Assembly (NCBI GenBank): GCA_019916065.1
Contig: CM034239.1
Coordinates: 45,524,663-45,588,662 of the forward strand
Length of the DNA stretch: 64,000 nt
Source: Vitellaria paradoxa
Taxonomy: Eukaryota > Streptophyta > Magnoliopsida > Ericales > Sapotaceae
Reading direction: 5' to 3'
The notes beneath the pieces are model-generated. The model saw only the letters and a program-made list of their open reading frames with translations, was not told the origin of the DNA and did no database searches. The translations under genes and the position numbers were made by a program. Positions within the stretch are counted from its first letter, which is position 1. Every line of letters starts with the position of its first letter. This document shows positions 36,001 to 48,000 of this stretch, piece by piece.

Positions 36001-39000
36001 AATTGGATATCAAGAATGCTTTCTTGAATGGAGATCTGGAAGAAGAAGTATTCATGGAACTACCACCTGGATTTTGTAGGGAAGGAGATAGCAGAGTCTA
36101 TAAATTGAAGAAGTCCTTGTATGGACTCAAACAGTCTCCAAGAGCCTCGTTTGATAGATTCACAACTGTGATTAAAGGACAAGGATACAAACAAGGGCAG
36201 GCAGATCATACTATGTTTATTCGGATAACTGAAAATAGAAAAAGGACTATCCTCATAGTATATGTCGATGATATCATCTTGACAGGTGATGATCCAACAG
36301 AGATGGAAAGATTGAAGAAAGTCTTGGCAAATGAATTCGAGGTAAAAGACCTTAGGCAACTACGTTATTTTTTGGGACTGGAAGTAGCTAGATCCCAAAA
36401 AGAAATCAGTGTATCTCAGAGAAAATATATACTTGATCTTCTTTCTGAAGTAGGAATGCTAGGTTGTAAACCCAGTGAGACTCCAATAGAACCAAAGAAA
36501 AAGACAGAAGAAGCAGGACGACCAGTTGACAAAGTTAGATATCATAGACTGGTAGGGAAACTAATCTATCTCTTACATACCAGATTAGATATTGCATTTG
36601 CTGTAAGTATTGTGAGTCAATATATGCATTTACCAAAGGAGGCACATCAGGAAGCAGTATATAGAATTCTAAGATACCTTAAGAGTTCACCAGGAAGGGG
36701 TCTACCATTCAAAAAGGGTGAAACCAGAGGAATTGAAATCTTTACTGATGCAGACTGGGCAGGAATCAATAGAAGATAGGAGATCTACCAAAGGATATTG
36801 TACCTTTGTAGGGGGTAACTTTGTGACTTGGAGAAGCAAGAAGCAAAACGTGGTAGCTAGAAGTAGTGCTAAAGCAGAATACAGGGCCATTGCCCTAGGG
36901 ATATGTGAAGGATTGTGGCTGAAGAGACTTCTTGAAGAATTATATATCACAGTAAAATTTCCTATTAAACTATACTGTGATAATAAGGCTGCCATTGATA
37001 TATCACTTAATCTAGTTTAACATGACAGAACTAAGCATGTGGAGGTAGACATGCATTTTATCAAGGAAAAGATTGAAGGAGGAATCATTTGCATGGTCTA
37101 TGTACCATCACAGAAGTAGGTGGCAAACATCCTTACTAAAGGAATTCTTAAACCTGTATTTGAGGAATTAATAGGCAAGTTGGATTTAATTAACATCTAT
37201 GATCCAACTTAAGGGAGAGTGTGGAAATATCGGAAAATTAGGAAATTAGAAAGTTTGTAAATATTCCCTTAATGATTTTAGCATCCGTCATAGGGAAACT
37301 TACCATTTCTTTGTAATATTCCCTTAGTAATTTCAGGATCCATCATAGGGAGACTTATCATGTATAGATACTGAAATAGGCTATAAGTAGGAAGATCTCT
37401 GTAAAGTTTTTTATTCAGAAATCAAAAGAAATACTTTTATTTCTTGTTCTCTTCAATCAGTTAAATATAAATTATGACTTTGATTCTAATGGTTTGACTC
37501 TATATTTGATCTAATTGACAAGTCATGGCCCATGACTTTGCTTAAGAGCAAGATGCATTCATATTTGAATAGTGTGCTTTGCATTGTATTACCTGTCAGA
37601 GTCGATTATTTCATATTACAAGGTTAATGTCAAAAAGTACATAGTGCATGTTAAATTGGATGGATTATTATACAAAACTATAAGAGATAACCTACTTCTA
37701 TTTGAGGGCAAATGCTATCAAAATATTCTCCTAGCAACTATATCTAAAGAACAATGTTACTTTGAACATGAATCTTTCTATTACGAGGAACAAGAATGCG
37801 AATGGGAGCATAGTGCCCCACATGCTATAAAATGTGGCATGATAGGGGAAGACTTGCATAGATCACATTGTTAGAATTTAACCCAACACTTTAAAAATCG
37901 AAGTAATTTTATTTAACAATTACATTAAACAAAACACATCCTGCTATTATTCAAACTAATCATGTAAAAGCACATATATAGCAGCGTTATAGTTTTTATT
38001 TTTCTTGCTACAAACCACTTTATTTGGGTCATTCCTAATTTGAGTCTAGTATCTTGTCTCTGATTATGAGGCTTATCAATTTGGAAAACATCATCATGGT
38101 TCTTTCCCTAGTCATGGTTTTAGGCATGAGTCTAAGTCCTTTGGTCTTGTCAACACAGATGTTTGGCGTTCTTCCCTCATTACTAGTAGTAATAGATTTT
38201 TTTTTTTTTTTTATTTTCTGATCTTTGTAGATGTTTTTTCCTGAGTGACATGGCTATTTTTAATCAAACATCGTTTTGAGTTTCCATCTATCATTTCTCA
38301 CTTTTATAATGACATCCTAACATAGTTTGGCAAACACATTAGAATGTTTTGTTTTGACAATGCTTTGGAATATAATCAAAATGTGGTTCATTACTTTTAT
38401 CTTGATGTGCTATTATTCGCCAAACCACATGCCTTGGAAGTTGGAACTTGTTAACAAAATAGTGTTGCTGAGCGCAAGTACTGTCATTTACTAAATGTCA
38501 CACGAATCTTGATGTTCCATATGTATGTCCCTAAGCCCTTTTAGTAGATGATGCACTTACTGTGTGTTTCCTTATTTTCCTCTTTTCTCATATTTTGCTA
38601 TGTTGCCTTCATTCATATCCTTACTCTTAATCAGGATAAACTTTCACTTTGTTCTTGTAAGTGTGTCTACCTTGGGTATTCTTGCACTTAGGTAGGATAT
38701 CGCTGTTACCACCATCTTCTCGTTGTTACTTTGTGAGTGCTGATATCACCTTCAAGACTATTGCTTTCTTTTCTTCATTTGGTGATACCATGACTAGTGA
38801 CCTTGTTGTTTCACGTGAGGAGGTGTCTTCTCCTACCCTTCTCACTCCCTTATCCTCGGTTTATGTTTCTTGTGTCTTCAAACCCACCTCTTACCCCTAC
38901 TCTTGCTGAACTTGCATCCCTGTTTCTCCGACACTACTCATTTCTGCCGAGCCAATGCACTTCGTGTTTGCAAGCACAATCCAAATTGACAAGTTATCCT

Positions 39001-42000
39001 TTCTGCTCCTGGCTGATCCTTCCTCCGTCCCGCACTTCCCTCTACTTTTGATTTTCCCATTGCCCTCTGGAAAAGTATATGTATTTGCACTAATCATCCT
39101 ATAAGTAGGATATCGCTGCTCCTGGCTAACTTTGTTTTTTATCATCCTTGTCTCCTTCTCTCACCTCCTTTGTTTTTCTTTGTCATCTGTCTCAATTTGC
39201 CATTCTTATAACCAAACTTTGTCTTCTTGGGGTTGGAAACATGTATGGATGTAGAGATGAATGCTCTCCATCAGAATTGAACTTGGGAACTTACTTCTTT
39301 TCTTCCTGGTAAACAAACTATTGAATGCCGTTGAATGTATACTATTAAATATCTTCCCAATGGTTGTGTTAAATGATTTAATGCTTGCCTGGTTGCAAAA
39401 GGGTACATTCAAACTTACAGAGTTGACTGTTTTGAGACCTTCTCTCTTGTTGCTCATCTCAATTATGTTTGAATTTTTCTTGTTGTTGCGGTTAGCCGCT
39501 ATTGCCCCCACATCAACATGACATCAAGAATGCCTTCCTTCATAATACCTTTCAGGAAGAGGCCTTTATGGATTAGCCACTTGGGTATAATGTTCGTGGT
39601 AGTAAGCATCTTGTATGCTATCTATGGCGTTTCGTGTATGGGTTAAAGCAATCTTCTCACACTTGGCTTGACCGCTTTAGTTCTGTCCTTTTTTGGTGTG
39701 AGCTTTACTCGCTCTAGTGCTGATGATTATGTGTTTGCTAGACATACGTCTACTCATGTGAATGATATCATTTTTTTTGTGATGATGCTTGGGTATGGCG
39801 GATTTGTAGAAACATTTAAATACTCAGTTCCAACTAAAATCTTGGTGGCCTTTGTTACTTTCTAGCAATTGAGATTGCTTGATCATCTCAAGTTGTTACT
39901 CTTTGTCAGCATAAGCATGTGCTCGATCTTCTTTTTGGTACTAGTCTCTTGGTGCCTGCGCTGTTGACACACTTATGGATCCTTCTAGCAAACTTGATGA
40001 TACGATTGGTAAGTTCTTTTTAGATGTGGGTTGGAATTCATGCTTGGTGAGGAAACTTATTTATCTCACTGTTACTTGACTCGATATTACCTATGTTATG
40101 GGTGTTGTTAGTCTGTTTATGCATATTCCTCGACTCTTGCGTTGTTGTTTGTCGGATTCTTCCGTATTTGAAGCAATCTCATGGTAGGGCTCTTCTTTAC
40201 CTATTCTTCTCTGTTTGTGACTGGCTATAACGATGATGATTGGGCAAAGAGTCGTTTTAATCACTGGTTTACTTCTGGTTGTTGCACCTTCACTGGAGAT
40301 AATTTAGTCACCAGTGTGGCAAGAAGTAGCAAGTTGTTGTCCATTCTAGTGCTAAGGCTGAGTATCGTGCTTGTGCCATGGCTCGCATTGCGTCTAAGAC
40401 TCTGGGTTTGGTCCTTGCTTTGGAATTTTGGTGTTGATGTGTCTTTTCCTATGTCCATTCAATGTGATAATTAGGTAGCTTTCTTTATTGTAAACAATTC
40501 GGTCTTTCATAAGTGCACTAAGCACATTAAGGTTGATTGTCACTTCATCTGTGACTTATTGCTTCACAAGGAATTGGCAACTCCCTTTGTTCACTTTAGC
40601 TCAATTGGCCAATCTTTTGACTAAACCCTTGGCTCATTCCATCTTTCAGAATTTTTTTTCCAAGCTGGATAGTTTTGATATATATGCTCCAGCTTGAGAG
40701 GCCGTGTTTGATTAGTCTAAAATATGTGCCATGTAATTCCAATGATTTGGCTGTGATTTATTTCCTTTCATAGTTGTTAATGTACCTAGTTAATGTAGTT
40801 AATGTACAGATACATGTATGGTAAGGTGAAAGGACAGTGTAGGTGAGTCGAAAGGTTATCTTAGGATGTATATATATGTATACTCCCAGGCATGTTTCAT
40901 ATAAGAAAAAGTTATTCAAGTTTACAACATGGTATCAGAGCGTTGTTAAAAGTGTGTGTAAGGAAAATCAGAACAGTGTTGTATTTGTTCTTGGTCACTG
41001 GCGGTGTCAGTGTTCTTGGTCGGACGTTGTTCAACTGGTGGAGTCGGACGTTGGTCTCTGGTGGAGTTCAACCTTGTTGTTCGAACTTCGGTATACCCCA
41101 GCTTGGTCGCCTGAGTGGGGCGACCACCGTCGGAGCAGCGCCGTCACCGGAAAGATTGTCACGCGCCTCCACGCGCCACTTGTTCCTCTGCGCGTGGACT
41201 TCACGCGCCGTCGCTGTAGCCTCGTTTGCCGGCACGTGTGACTCCAGTGGACTTCCGGCCTTCTTTGTCTTCTGTTTTCCTCTCTCTGGCGAGTCTACTG
41301 GTATTCTTGTTTTTGTGTTTGGACCATCTATCTCTTGCTCCTTCCTCTTGTCTGCTACTGGTACTGTTCATCCGTTATTGCTGGTACCAGAATATTCGTT
41401 CTATGGCTACTGGAACATTTTTGGAGCAGAAAATGGCTAGTGTTTCCATCCCTATGTCTCAACAATTAACTACCAGGAAGTTAAATGGGACGAACTACGT
41501 TCAGTGGTCCAAAGCCGTAAAGATTGCATTAACTGGGTATGGAAAGCAGAAGCACTTGACTGAGTCTGGACCCCCTGAAACTGATCCTAAGCATGATGTT
41601 TGGGTCCAAGAAGATGCTTACCTTGTTAGTTTACTATGGAATTCCATGGAACCAAACATTGCTGACATGTGTACTCACCTTGACACCTGCAAGGAAATTT
41701 GGGAATACGTTCGCTTGTTGTTCTCTAGTGATCTTACTCGCATGTACGACTTATCACAAGAGTTCTTTCAACTTCAACAATCTGGCAGACCAGTCACTGA
41801 GTACTTCGCCTCTTTGAAGCGTGTTCATGAGGAGCTAAGTTCTCTCCAACCACTATCTGCTGATGTTAATGCAATGCAAAAGCAAAGGGAACAGATGGTT
41901 GTACTCCGTTTTCTTGCCGGACTAGATCCTGAGTTTGAACCGGTTAAAGCTCAAATTCTCAGTGGAGAATCTCTTCCTTCATTTGCTGAAATTTACTCCC

Positions 42001-45000
42001 GTGTCATGAGGACTGCATCTAGGGATCAATCCACCACTATTGATGCTACACGAACTGCCCTAGCCAGTCAAAAGATTTCGGAAAGTAAGAATTCTAGTTA
42101 CATTATCCCATCTCAGAATGGGGATAGAGGGACTCGTAGTGGTCGCGGCCGTGGTCGTGGTGCGAAATCTAAATGTTCTAATTGTGGTCGTGTTGGCCAT
42201 ATTAAGGAGACTTGTTGGGATCTTCATGGAAAGCCAGCTCATATGGCTCAAGTAGCCTCCTCTGATGCTTCTGCAAATAAGCCCAGTACGAGTGGACCAT
42301 CAACTGTGACGCTTTCAGAAGAAGAGTATGCCAGACTTCTTCAGTATCAGACAGCTCACCAGGCATCTCTTCCCACAGCTTCCTTGGCTTATCATGGTAA
42401 TCCTACTGCTCATGTGTCTACCCTTTCACCAACTTCATGGATTATTGATTCTGGTGCTTCAGATCATATGTCTGGTATTTCATCATTGTTCTCTAATATT
42501 CAGCCTTCCTCTATCCCCAGTGTCACTACAGCTAATGGTTCATCTAACCCAGTTAAGGGTATCGGGAAAGTCTGTACATCTTTACCGTTATCCTCTGTTT
42601 TATATGTTCCTTCCTTGTCTTTTAATCTTCTATCTGTTAGTAAAATCACCAAACAACTCAATTGTTCAATGACTTTCTTTCCTGATTCTGTGGTTATTCA
42701 GGATTTAAAGACGAGGAAGAAGATTGGAGAAGGGCATGAAGCTCAGGGACTCTACTATCTAAGTGGTTCATCTGCACCTCAGTCTACTACTTGTTTTGTT
42801 GTTGCTGCTCCAATTGAAGTTCACTGTCGTCTTGGTCATCCGTCTTTTGATAAATTAAAGTCTATGGTTCCCAGTTTGAGTCATATTCAGTCTTTGAATT
42901 GTGAGTCTTGTCAGTTAGGTAAGCATCACCGTGCTTCCTTCAGTCCTAGAGTCAATAATCGATCTGCTAGTTCTTTTTATTTGGTCCATTCTGATGTATG
43001 GGGACCGAGTCGTGTTGTTTCAAAATTGGGGTTTAAGTATTTTGTCACTTTCATTGATGATTTTTCTCGACTCACATGGATTTATCTAATGAAAGATAGT
43101 TCTGAGCTGTTCTCTATTTTTCAATCTTATTGTGCTGAAATAAAAACTCAATTTGATGCTTCTATCAAAGTTCTTCGTAGTGATAATGCCAAAGAATATT
43201 TTTCCAAACCTTTCACTGACTTTATGTCCTCATTTGGCATGATTCATCAGTCTTCGTGTTCTCGTACTCCACAACAAAATGGAGTTGCTGAACGAAAGAA
43301 CTTACATCTTGTTGAGACAGCTCGTTGTCTTATGTTTTACATGAAGGTTCCAAAAGTGTTTTGGGGGGGTGCTATTCTCACTGCATGTCATTTAATTAAT
43401 AGAATGCCATCTTCTGTTCTGCAAGGTCGTTCTCCTTATTCTGTAATGTTTTTTACAACACCATTGTTTCCTCTTCCTTCACGCATCTTTGGATGTGTTG
43501 CTTTTGTTCATCAACTCGACAGTGGTACTGACAAGCTTGACCCTCGTGCTATTAAGTATGTCTTTTTGGGATACTCTCGGTTACAAAAAGGATATCGATG
43601 TTACAGTCCGTCTCTTAATCGATACTTTGTCTGTGCTGATGTCTCCTTCTTTGAGAATACTCCTTTCTTCTCTGATAACTCATCTTTAATTGATTTGAAT
43701 GAGAGTCTTCCTTTTCCTATGATTTCCCCTTTTCGTCTTTCGCGTCCTGATTTGCAGGTTTACACCAGACGGCAGGTAGCTACTGAGTCTCTCCCTGAAG
43801 CTTCAGGCACTCCATCTTCTCCACCTCCGTCTTCAGATCCTGCTCCTAAGTTCAACACTAAGAATCTGGGTCCGCTAAAGTATTTCCTAGGAATTGAGAT
43901 TGCAAGGTCACATGAGGGTATTGCTCGGTCACATGAGGGTATTGCTTTCTCTCAGAGAAAATATGTTCTTGATCTGCTATCTGAAACTGGCATGTTAGGA
44001 ACCAAACCTGTTGATACCCCAATGGATCCTAATACAAAGCTCCTTGTGGATAAGGGAGAATTATTAGCTGATCCGAGTAGATATCGCAGGTTAGTTGGGA
44101 AGCTCAATTACCTGACAGTCACACGACCAGATATTTCATTTGCTACCAGCGTAGTCAGTCAATTCCTTGATGCACCTCGCTCCAGTCATTGGGATGCAGT
44201 CATTCGTATTTTGAGGTATCTAAAAGGCGCACCAGGACATGGTCTACTGTATCGAGATAATGGTCATACTCTTGTTCAAGGGTATACAGATGCTGATTGG
44301 GCTGGTTCTCCATCAGATAGAAGGTCCACTACTGGATATTGTATTTTTGTGGGTGGAAATCTAGTATCCTGGAAGAGTAAGAAGCAAACTGTGGTTGCAA
44401 GATCAAGTGCAGAGTCAGAGTATAGAGCCATGGCTCATACGTCCTGTGAATTGATTTGGATGAGTCATATGTTAGAAGAGTTGGGAGTTACTAGCTCACA
44501 GCCTATGGAACTATTTTGTGATAATCAAGCTGCTGTCCATATAGCCTCTAATCCAGTGTTTCATGAAAGAACCAAATACATTGAAGTTGATTGTCACTTC
44601 ATTAGGGAGAAGATCCTTCAAAATGTCATCAAAACTAGCCATGTAAAATCTGAGGATCAGTTAGCTGACTTATTCACTAAAGCCTTGGGTGGTGCTAGAG
44701 TAAGGTTTATTTGTAACAAGCTTGGAACATATGATATATATGCTCCAGCTTGAGGGGGAGTGTTAATGTACCTAGTTAATGTAGTTAATGTACAGATACA
44801 TGTATGGTAAGGTGAAAGGACAGTGTAGGTGAGTCGAAAGGTTATCTTAGGATGTATATATGTATACTCCCAGGCATGTTTCATATAAGAAAAAGTTATT
44901 CAAGTTTACAACAATAGTCTTGTAATTGATTTCCTTTTCCATTGTAGTTCTTCAATATAAATAAACTGACAGAGTGGAAGAGAAAAAAATACTCTCTTGA

Positions 45001-48000
45001 TCTTTTCGGTTCTTCAACTGTTTTATTTATTTTTTAAATTTTATGAGAAAGTGAAATGTGGTACTTGTGGTTTTTGTATCACATACACAGTAGATATTTG
45101 ATGGCTTTCATAGTTGTCATTGCTTATTTAGTGAACCCATAGATTTGTAGATAGAAGCTTTTTATTTTTGTTTTAGACACAAAAGATGTTGACTAATTGT
45201 TTTCTTGGTTTGATTTCCTAGACTTTATTTTCACTAGAAGTGACAGCACACCCTATGTGCTTATATAATTTTAAAATAATAACACTATTAATTCTTCTGA
45301 GGATATAAGCAGTTAATAGTCCTTGAGAAGAGATGGTATCTGCATAAAAATGTAAACTGGCAAAAATGGAAAAATTTATCGATACACGTAGGTATCATGC
45401 AATTTTTTTTTTTGAGTGGCGATATTTTCAGAATAGTGAAACCCTGATAGGGCTTCACAAAACTTTTCCCTTGTGACAAATATAATAATAGGATTTATTT
45501 TCACTTCAAGTGATAGCGCACATTATGTTCTTATGTAATTTAAAAAATAATAAATATTAAATGACTATTAATTCATGTGAGGATATAAGCAGTTAGTAGT
45601 CCTTAATACTAATAAGGAATGGTTTCTGCATAAAAATGCAGAACTGATAAAAAAGAAAAAAATACAGATACAGGTAGTTATTGCATAATTTTATTTTTTG
45701 ATTTGAAATATTTTTGGAATACCGAAACCCCGGTGGGTCCTCACCAATCCTTGTCCTATTGACATATAGTATGGATATTGATGTCAATATAGCTTATATG
45801 CTGGTAGGTTGAGTATTGGTATTTTTGGCATGAATAATGGACAAAATCAGGTGTTTTTCAGATATAATTAGCCAACTTTTCTTCTTTTCATCTTGTAAGT
45901 TTGTTTATTTTTTTGAATTAGGCCGCTTTCATGCATTTGAGACAGCTCATCGGATGGATCCACATTCTAGTGGACGTGGTGTTCGCCAGTTCAAGACCTA
46001 CATGCTGCACAGACTTGAAAGGGTACTCCTGATAACCCACTGAAGCAAGTGTTGCTAATTTTTCACCATTTCTTTTTCATGCATCTCTTTCAGTATTCCT
46101 TATTTTTTGGTAGTGGGTGTTAACGTTGTATCTCCTTTTTGTTTGTGTGTTTTGACTTTTTACAGATTTTCCTTCTGAATACTCATAATGAAATTTTGTA
46201 GATTTCACTAGTCTATGTGATAGAGGGTGTCTATAGTCTGTAAGATGCATCTATGTTAGCTTTGTACCATCAATTAGCTAGGAACTATGCCAGTGTCATT
46301 GGAATGTAGTGGTTGAAGCTTGTGCATGACTTCTAAAAAGAGGAATGTGAATGGTTTGATTGTCATCATCTATAAGAAAAATTCAAGAAACCATCAAGCT
46401 AATATTTAGGTTTTGGTATTTAATTTTTTAACTTATTTTGCTTTATTGAAATTAACGTTTATATTGGCATATATATTCATGTGTGTTGAAATTGTTGATG
46501 ATGGATAACTTTGGTAATAATGTGCTTTATTGAGGACCTGTCAGATTTAAACATAGGAACCTTGATGTAGGAGAGTACTAGAAAATACATAACAATGGGA
46601 TGGTGGAATTCACTTGCTTTTAATGATGACTTATATGTATTTCTGCTGTGTAAAATTTTGAGTGCAATGTTTGGGATGTGAATTGGAGGCTGGAAGGTGG
46701 AAAAATATTAAGATTGACAAGGGCTTGTTAGTGTATAGCTTGGGTGGTGAAATAGGAATTCTTCATGATAATGAATAGCAATGAACAAGCCGTTATCTCA
46801 ATTATTTTTCTAGTCACCTTGCATTCCTAAGATATGTTGAACTTCTGGTTCATCACAACTTGTATATTCTCAATTTCTTTTAAGGTTGCATAGATTATGG
46901 TTGTTAAAAATTTGAACCCAGATCTTATGATCCATTTTAGAAAAATTGATCCAAACATGTATAAAATCCCTTCGTAGTGCTAGATGTTATTGGGTCGTAG
47001 AATCGTAATCAAAATTTGTTCCTAACTAATTTAGTATTAAGTATTGTTTTGTGTAATATGTTGTTTTGTTATTACATTTCTGGTCTGAATACCTATTCTC
47101 TTCTAGGTTTAAAAGTCATACTAAATAAAATAAGCTAATTAAAAACTTAGAGCAATTGACAATTATATATTGAGCAATTCAGGAAAACTAAGAGCTTAAG
47201 GAAAATAGATGCAATTTGGGCTTTTGTGAAAACTTAAGAGCTTAAGGAGCATGATGCAATTTGGTCATCTTCCTCTCCCTACCTCCCCTTCTTTCTTCAT
47301 TTGCTTTTTGGATAAACACGTTGGTCTCTTTTTCTACTTCCTCCTCATTTCATTTTTCATCACAATTGTCCTTTGAAGTATAAAACTATTGTTTATCCAC
47401 CCCCCTTTTTGTTTGTTTTGCTCTCCTTCTTCTTTAGTTTTGATGTATATATAGATATACTTATTTGCTGCTTTGCCCTTACTGTGTTATATTCTGTTTT
47501 ATTGAGAATTGCTGTGTTGTTGTATTTGCATCGGCTTGCCCTCTGTGTCTGGGGAGATAGCCTTGTTCAGAAGGCTGGTATTTGAGATCCTTCCATAGTC
47601 CAGAGTATGAAGTCTGTTCTATAACTGAATATCCACAAACCTGTTCTTGAACATCATCTGTTTCTTCGATACTAAAATGGGAAAAAAAATAGGATATGGT
47701 TTTGATGGCAGAGACTTTGAGTTTAAGTTTAACAAAATCACCAATATTGTCTCTTGTCAGAGCAGTGAATGAATGGAAGCTACAATCCGTTAAGTCTCTC
47801 TTGGAAACATTTGAGCTACATGCACTTGAAGTTGTGCTGTGTGAATTGGTTTCTGGAGCCAGTGCTAGATTCTTCAGTCCTGTTACTTTTGTTTAAGTAG
47901 TGGTGTGGAATACAGTTCCTGCAGTGATTAATTTGACGTCAAGCGGATGATGGATTTTCAAGAATTATAACATGCTCTGTGGGAGTTGGAGTCAGTAGCT

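Larger units (their letters stand above)
32490..37455 (+). mobile_element. Copia element 2, complete, 4.97 kb, in callose synthase intron 1
   Basis: LTRs 32490-32726 and 37220-37455 are about 95% identical. The target duplication is exactly ATCAG (32485-32489 and 37456-37460). Primer-binding site TGGTATCAGAGC at 32727, and purine tract AAGGGAGAG before the 3' LTR. It lies in the same orientation as the host gene. Confidence 0.96.
40775..44913 (+). mobile_element. Copia element 3, young, non-autonomous, nested; 4.14 kb
   Basis: LTRs 40775-40929 (155 bp) and 44761-44913 (153 bp) differ only by a 2-bp change in a TA repeat. Exact target duplication ATAGT (40770-40774 and 44914-44918). Primer-binding site TGGTATCAGAGC at 40930; purine tract TTGAGGGGGAG at 44750-44760. 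It sits inside the LTR of an older copia remnant, itself inside callose synthase intron 1. The RT core is deleted (see its CDS). Confidence 0.97.
40705..45018 (+). repeat. 3' LTR of the old copia remnant, split by copia element 3
   Basis: The first part, 40705-40774, begins TGTTTGATTAG. The second part, from 44914 (ATAGTCTTGTAATTG...), runs to about 45018 (cggttcttcaac) and has the look of an LTR end. Rejoined across one ATAGT copy it would be about 170 bp. The right end is approximate. Confidence 0.7.
30073..45921 (+). other. Callose synthase intron 1, 15.8 kb, filled with transposons
   Basis: GTGAGA donor and TTGAATTAG acceptor. It contains a foldback element (30541), a TRIM (30917), complete copia element 2 (32490-37455), an old copia remnant (38040-45018) with copia element 3 nested in its LTR, and a tandem duplication (45224-45765). 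31320-32480 and 37460-38040 are AT-rich; frames there (32287-32511, 37572-37874) are not recognised. Confidence 0.88.

Noticed and set aside
37572..37874. 100-codon frame downstream of copia element 2
   Set aside because: Not recognisable, AT-rich, no supporting splice or regulatory context; possibly chance or very old debris. The frame at 32287-32511 on the other side of the element was rejected for the same reason.
40892..41440. 182-codon frame in the leader of copia element 3
   Set aside because: It lies in the GC-rich untranslated leader in a frame different from gag and resembles no protein.
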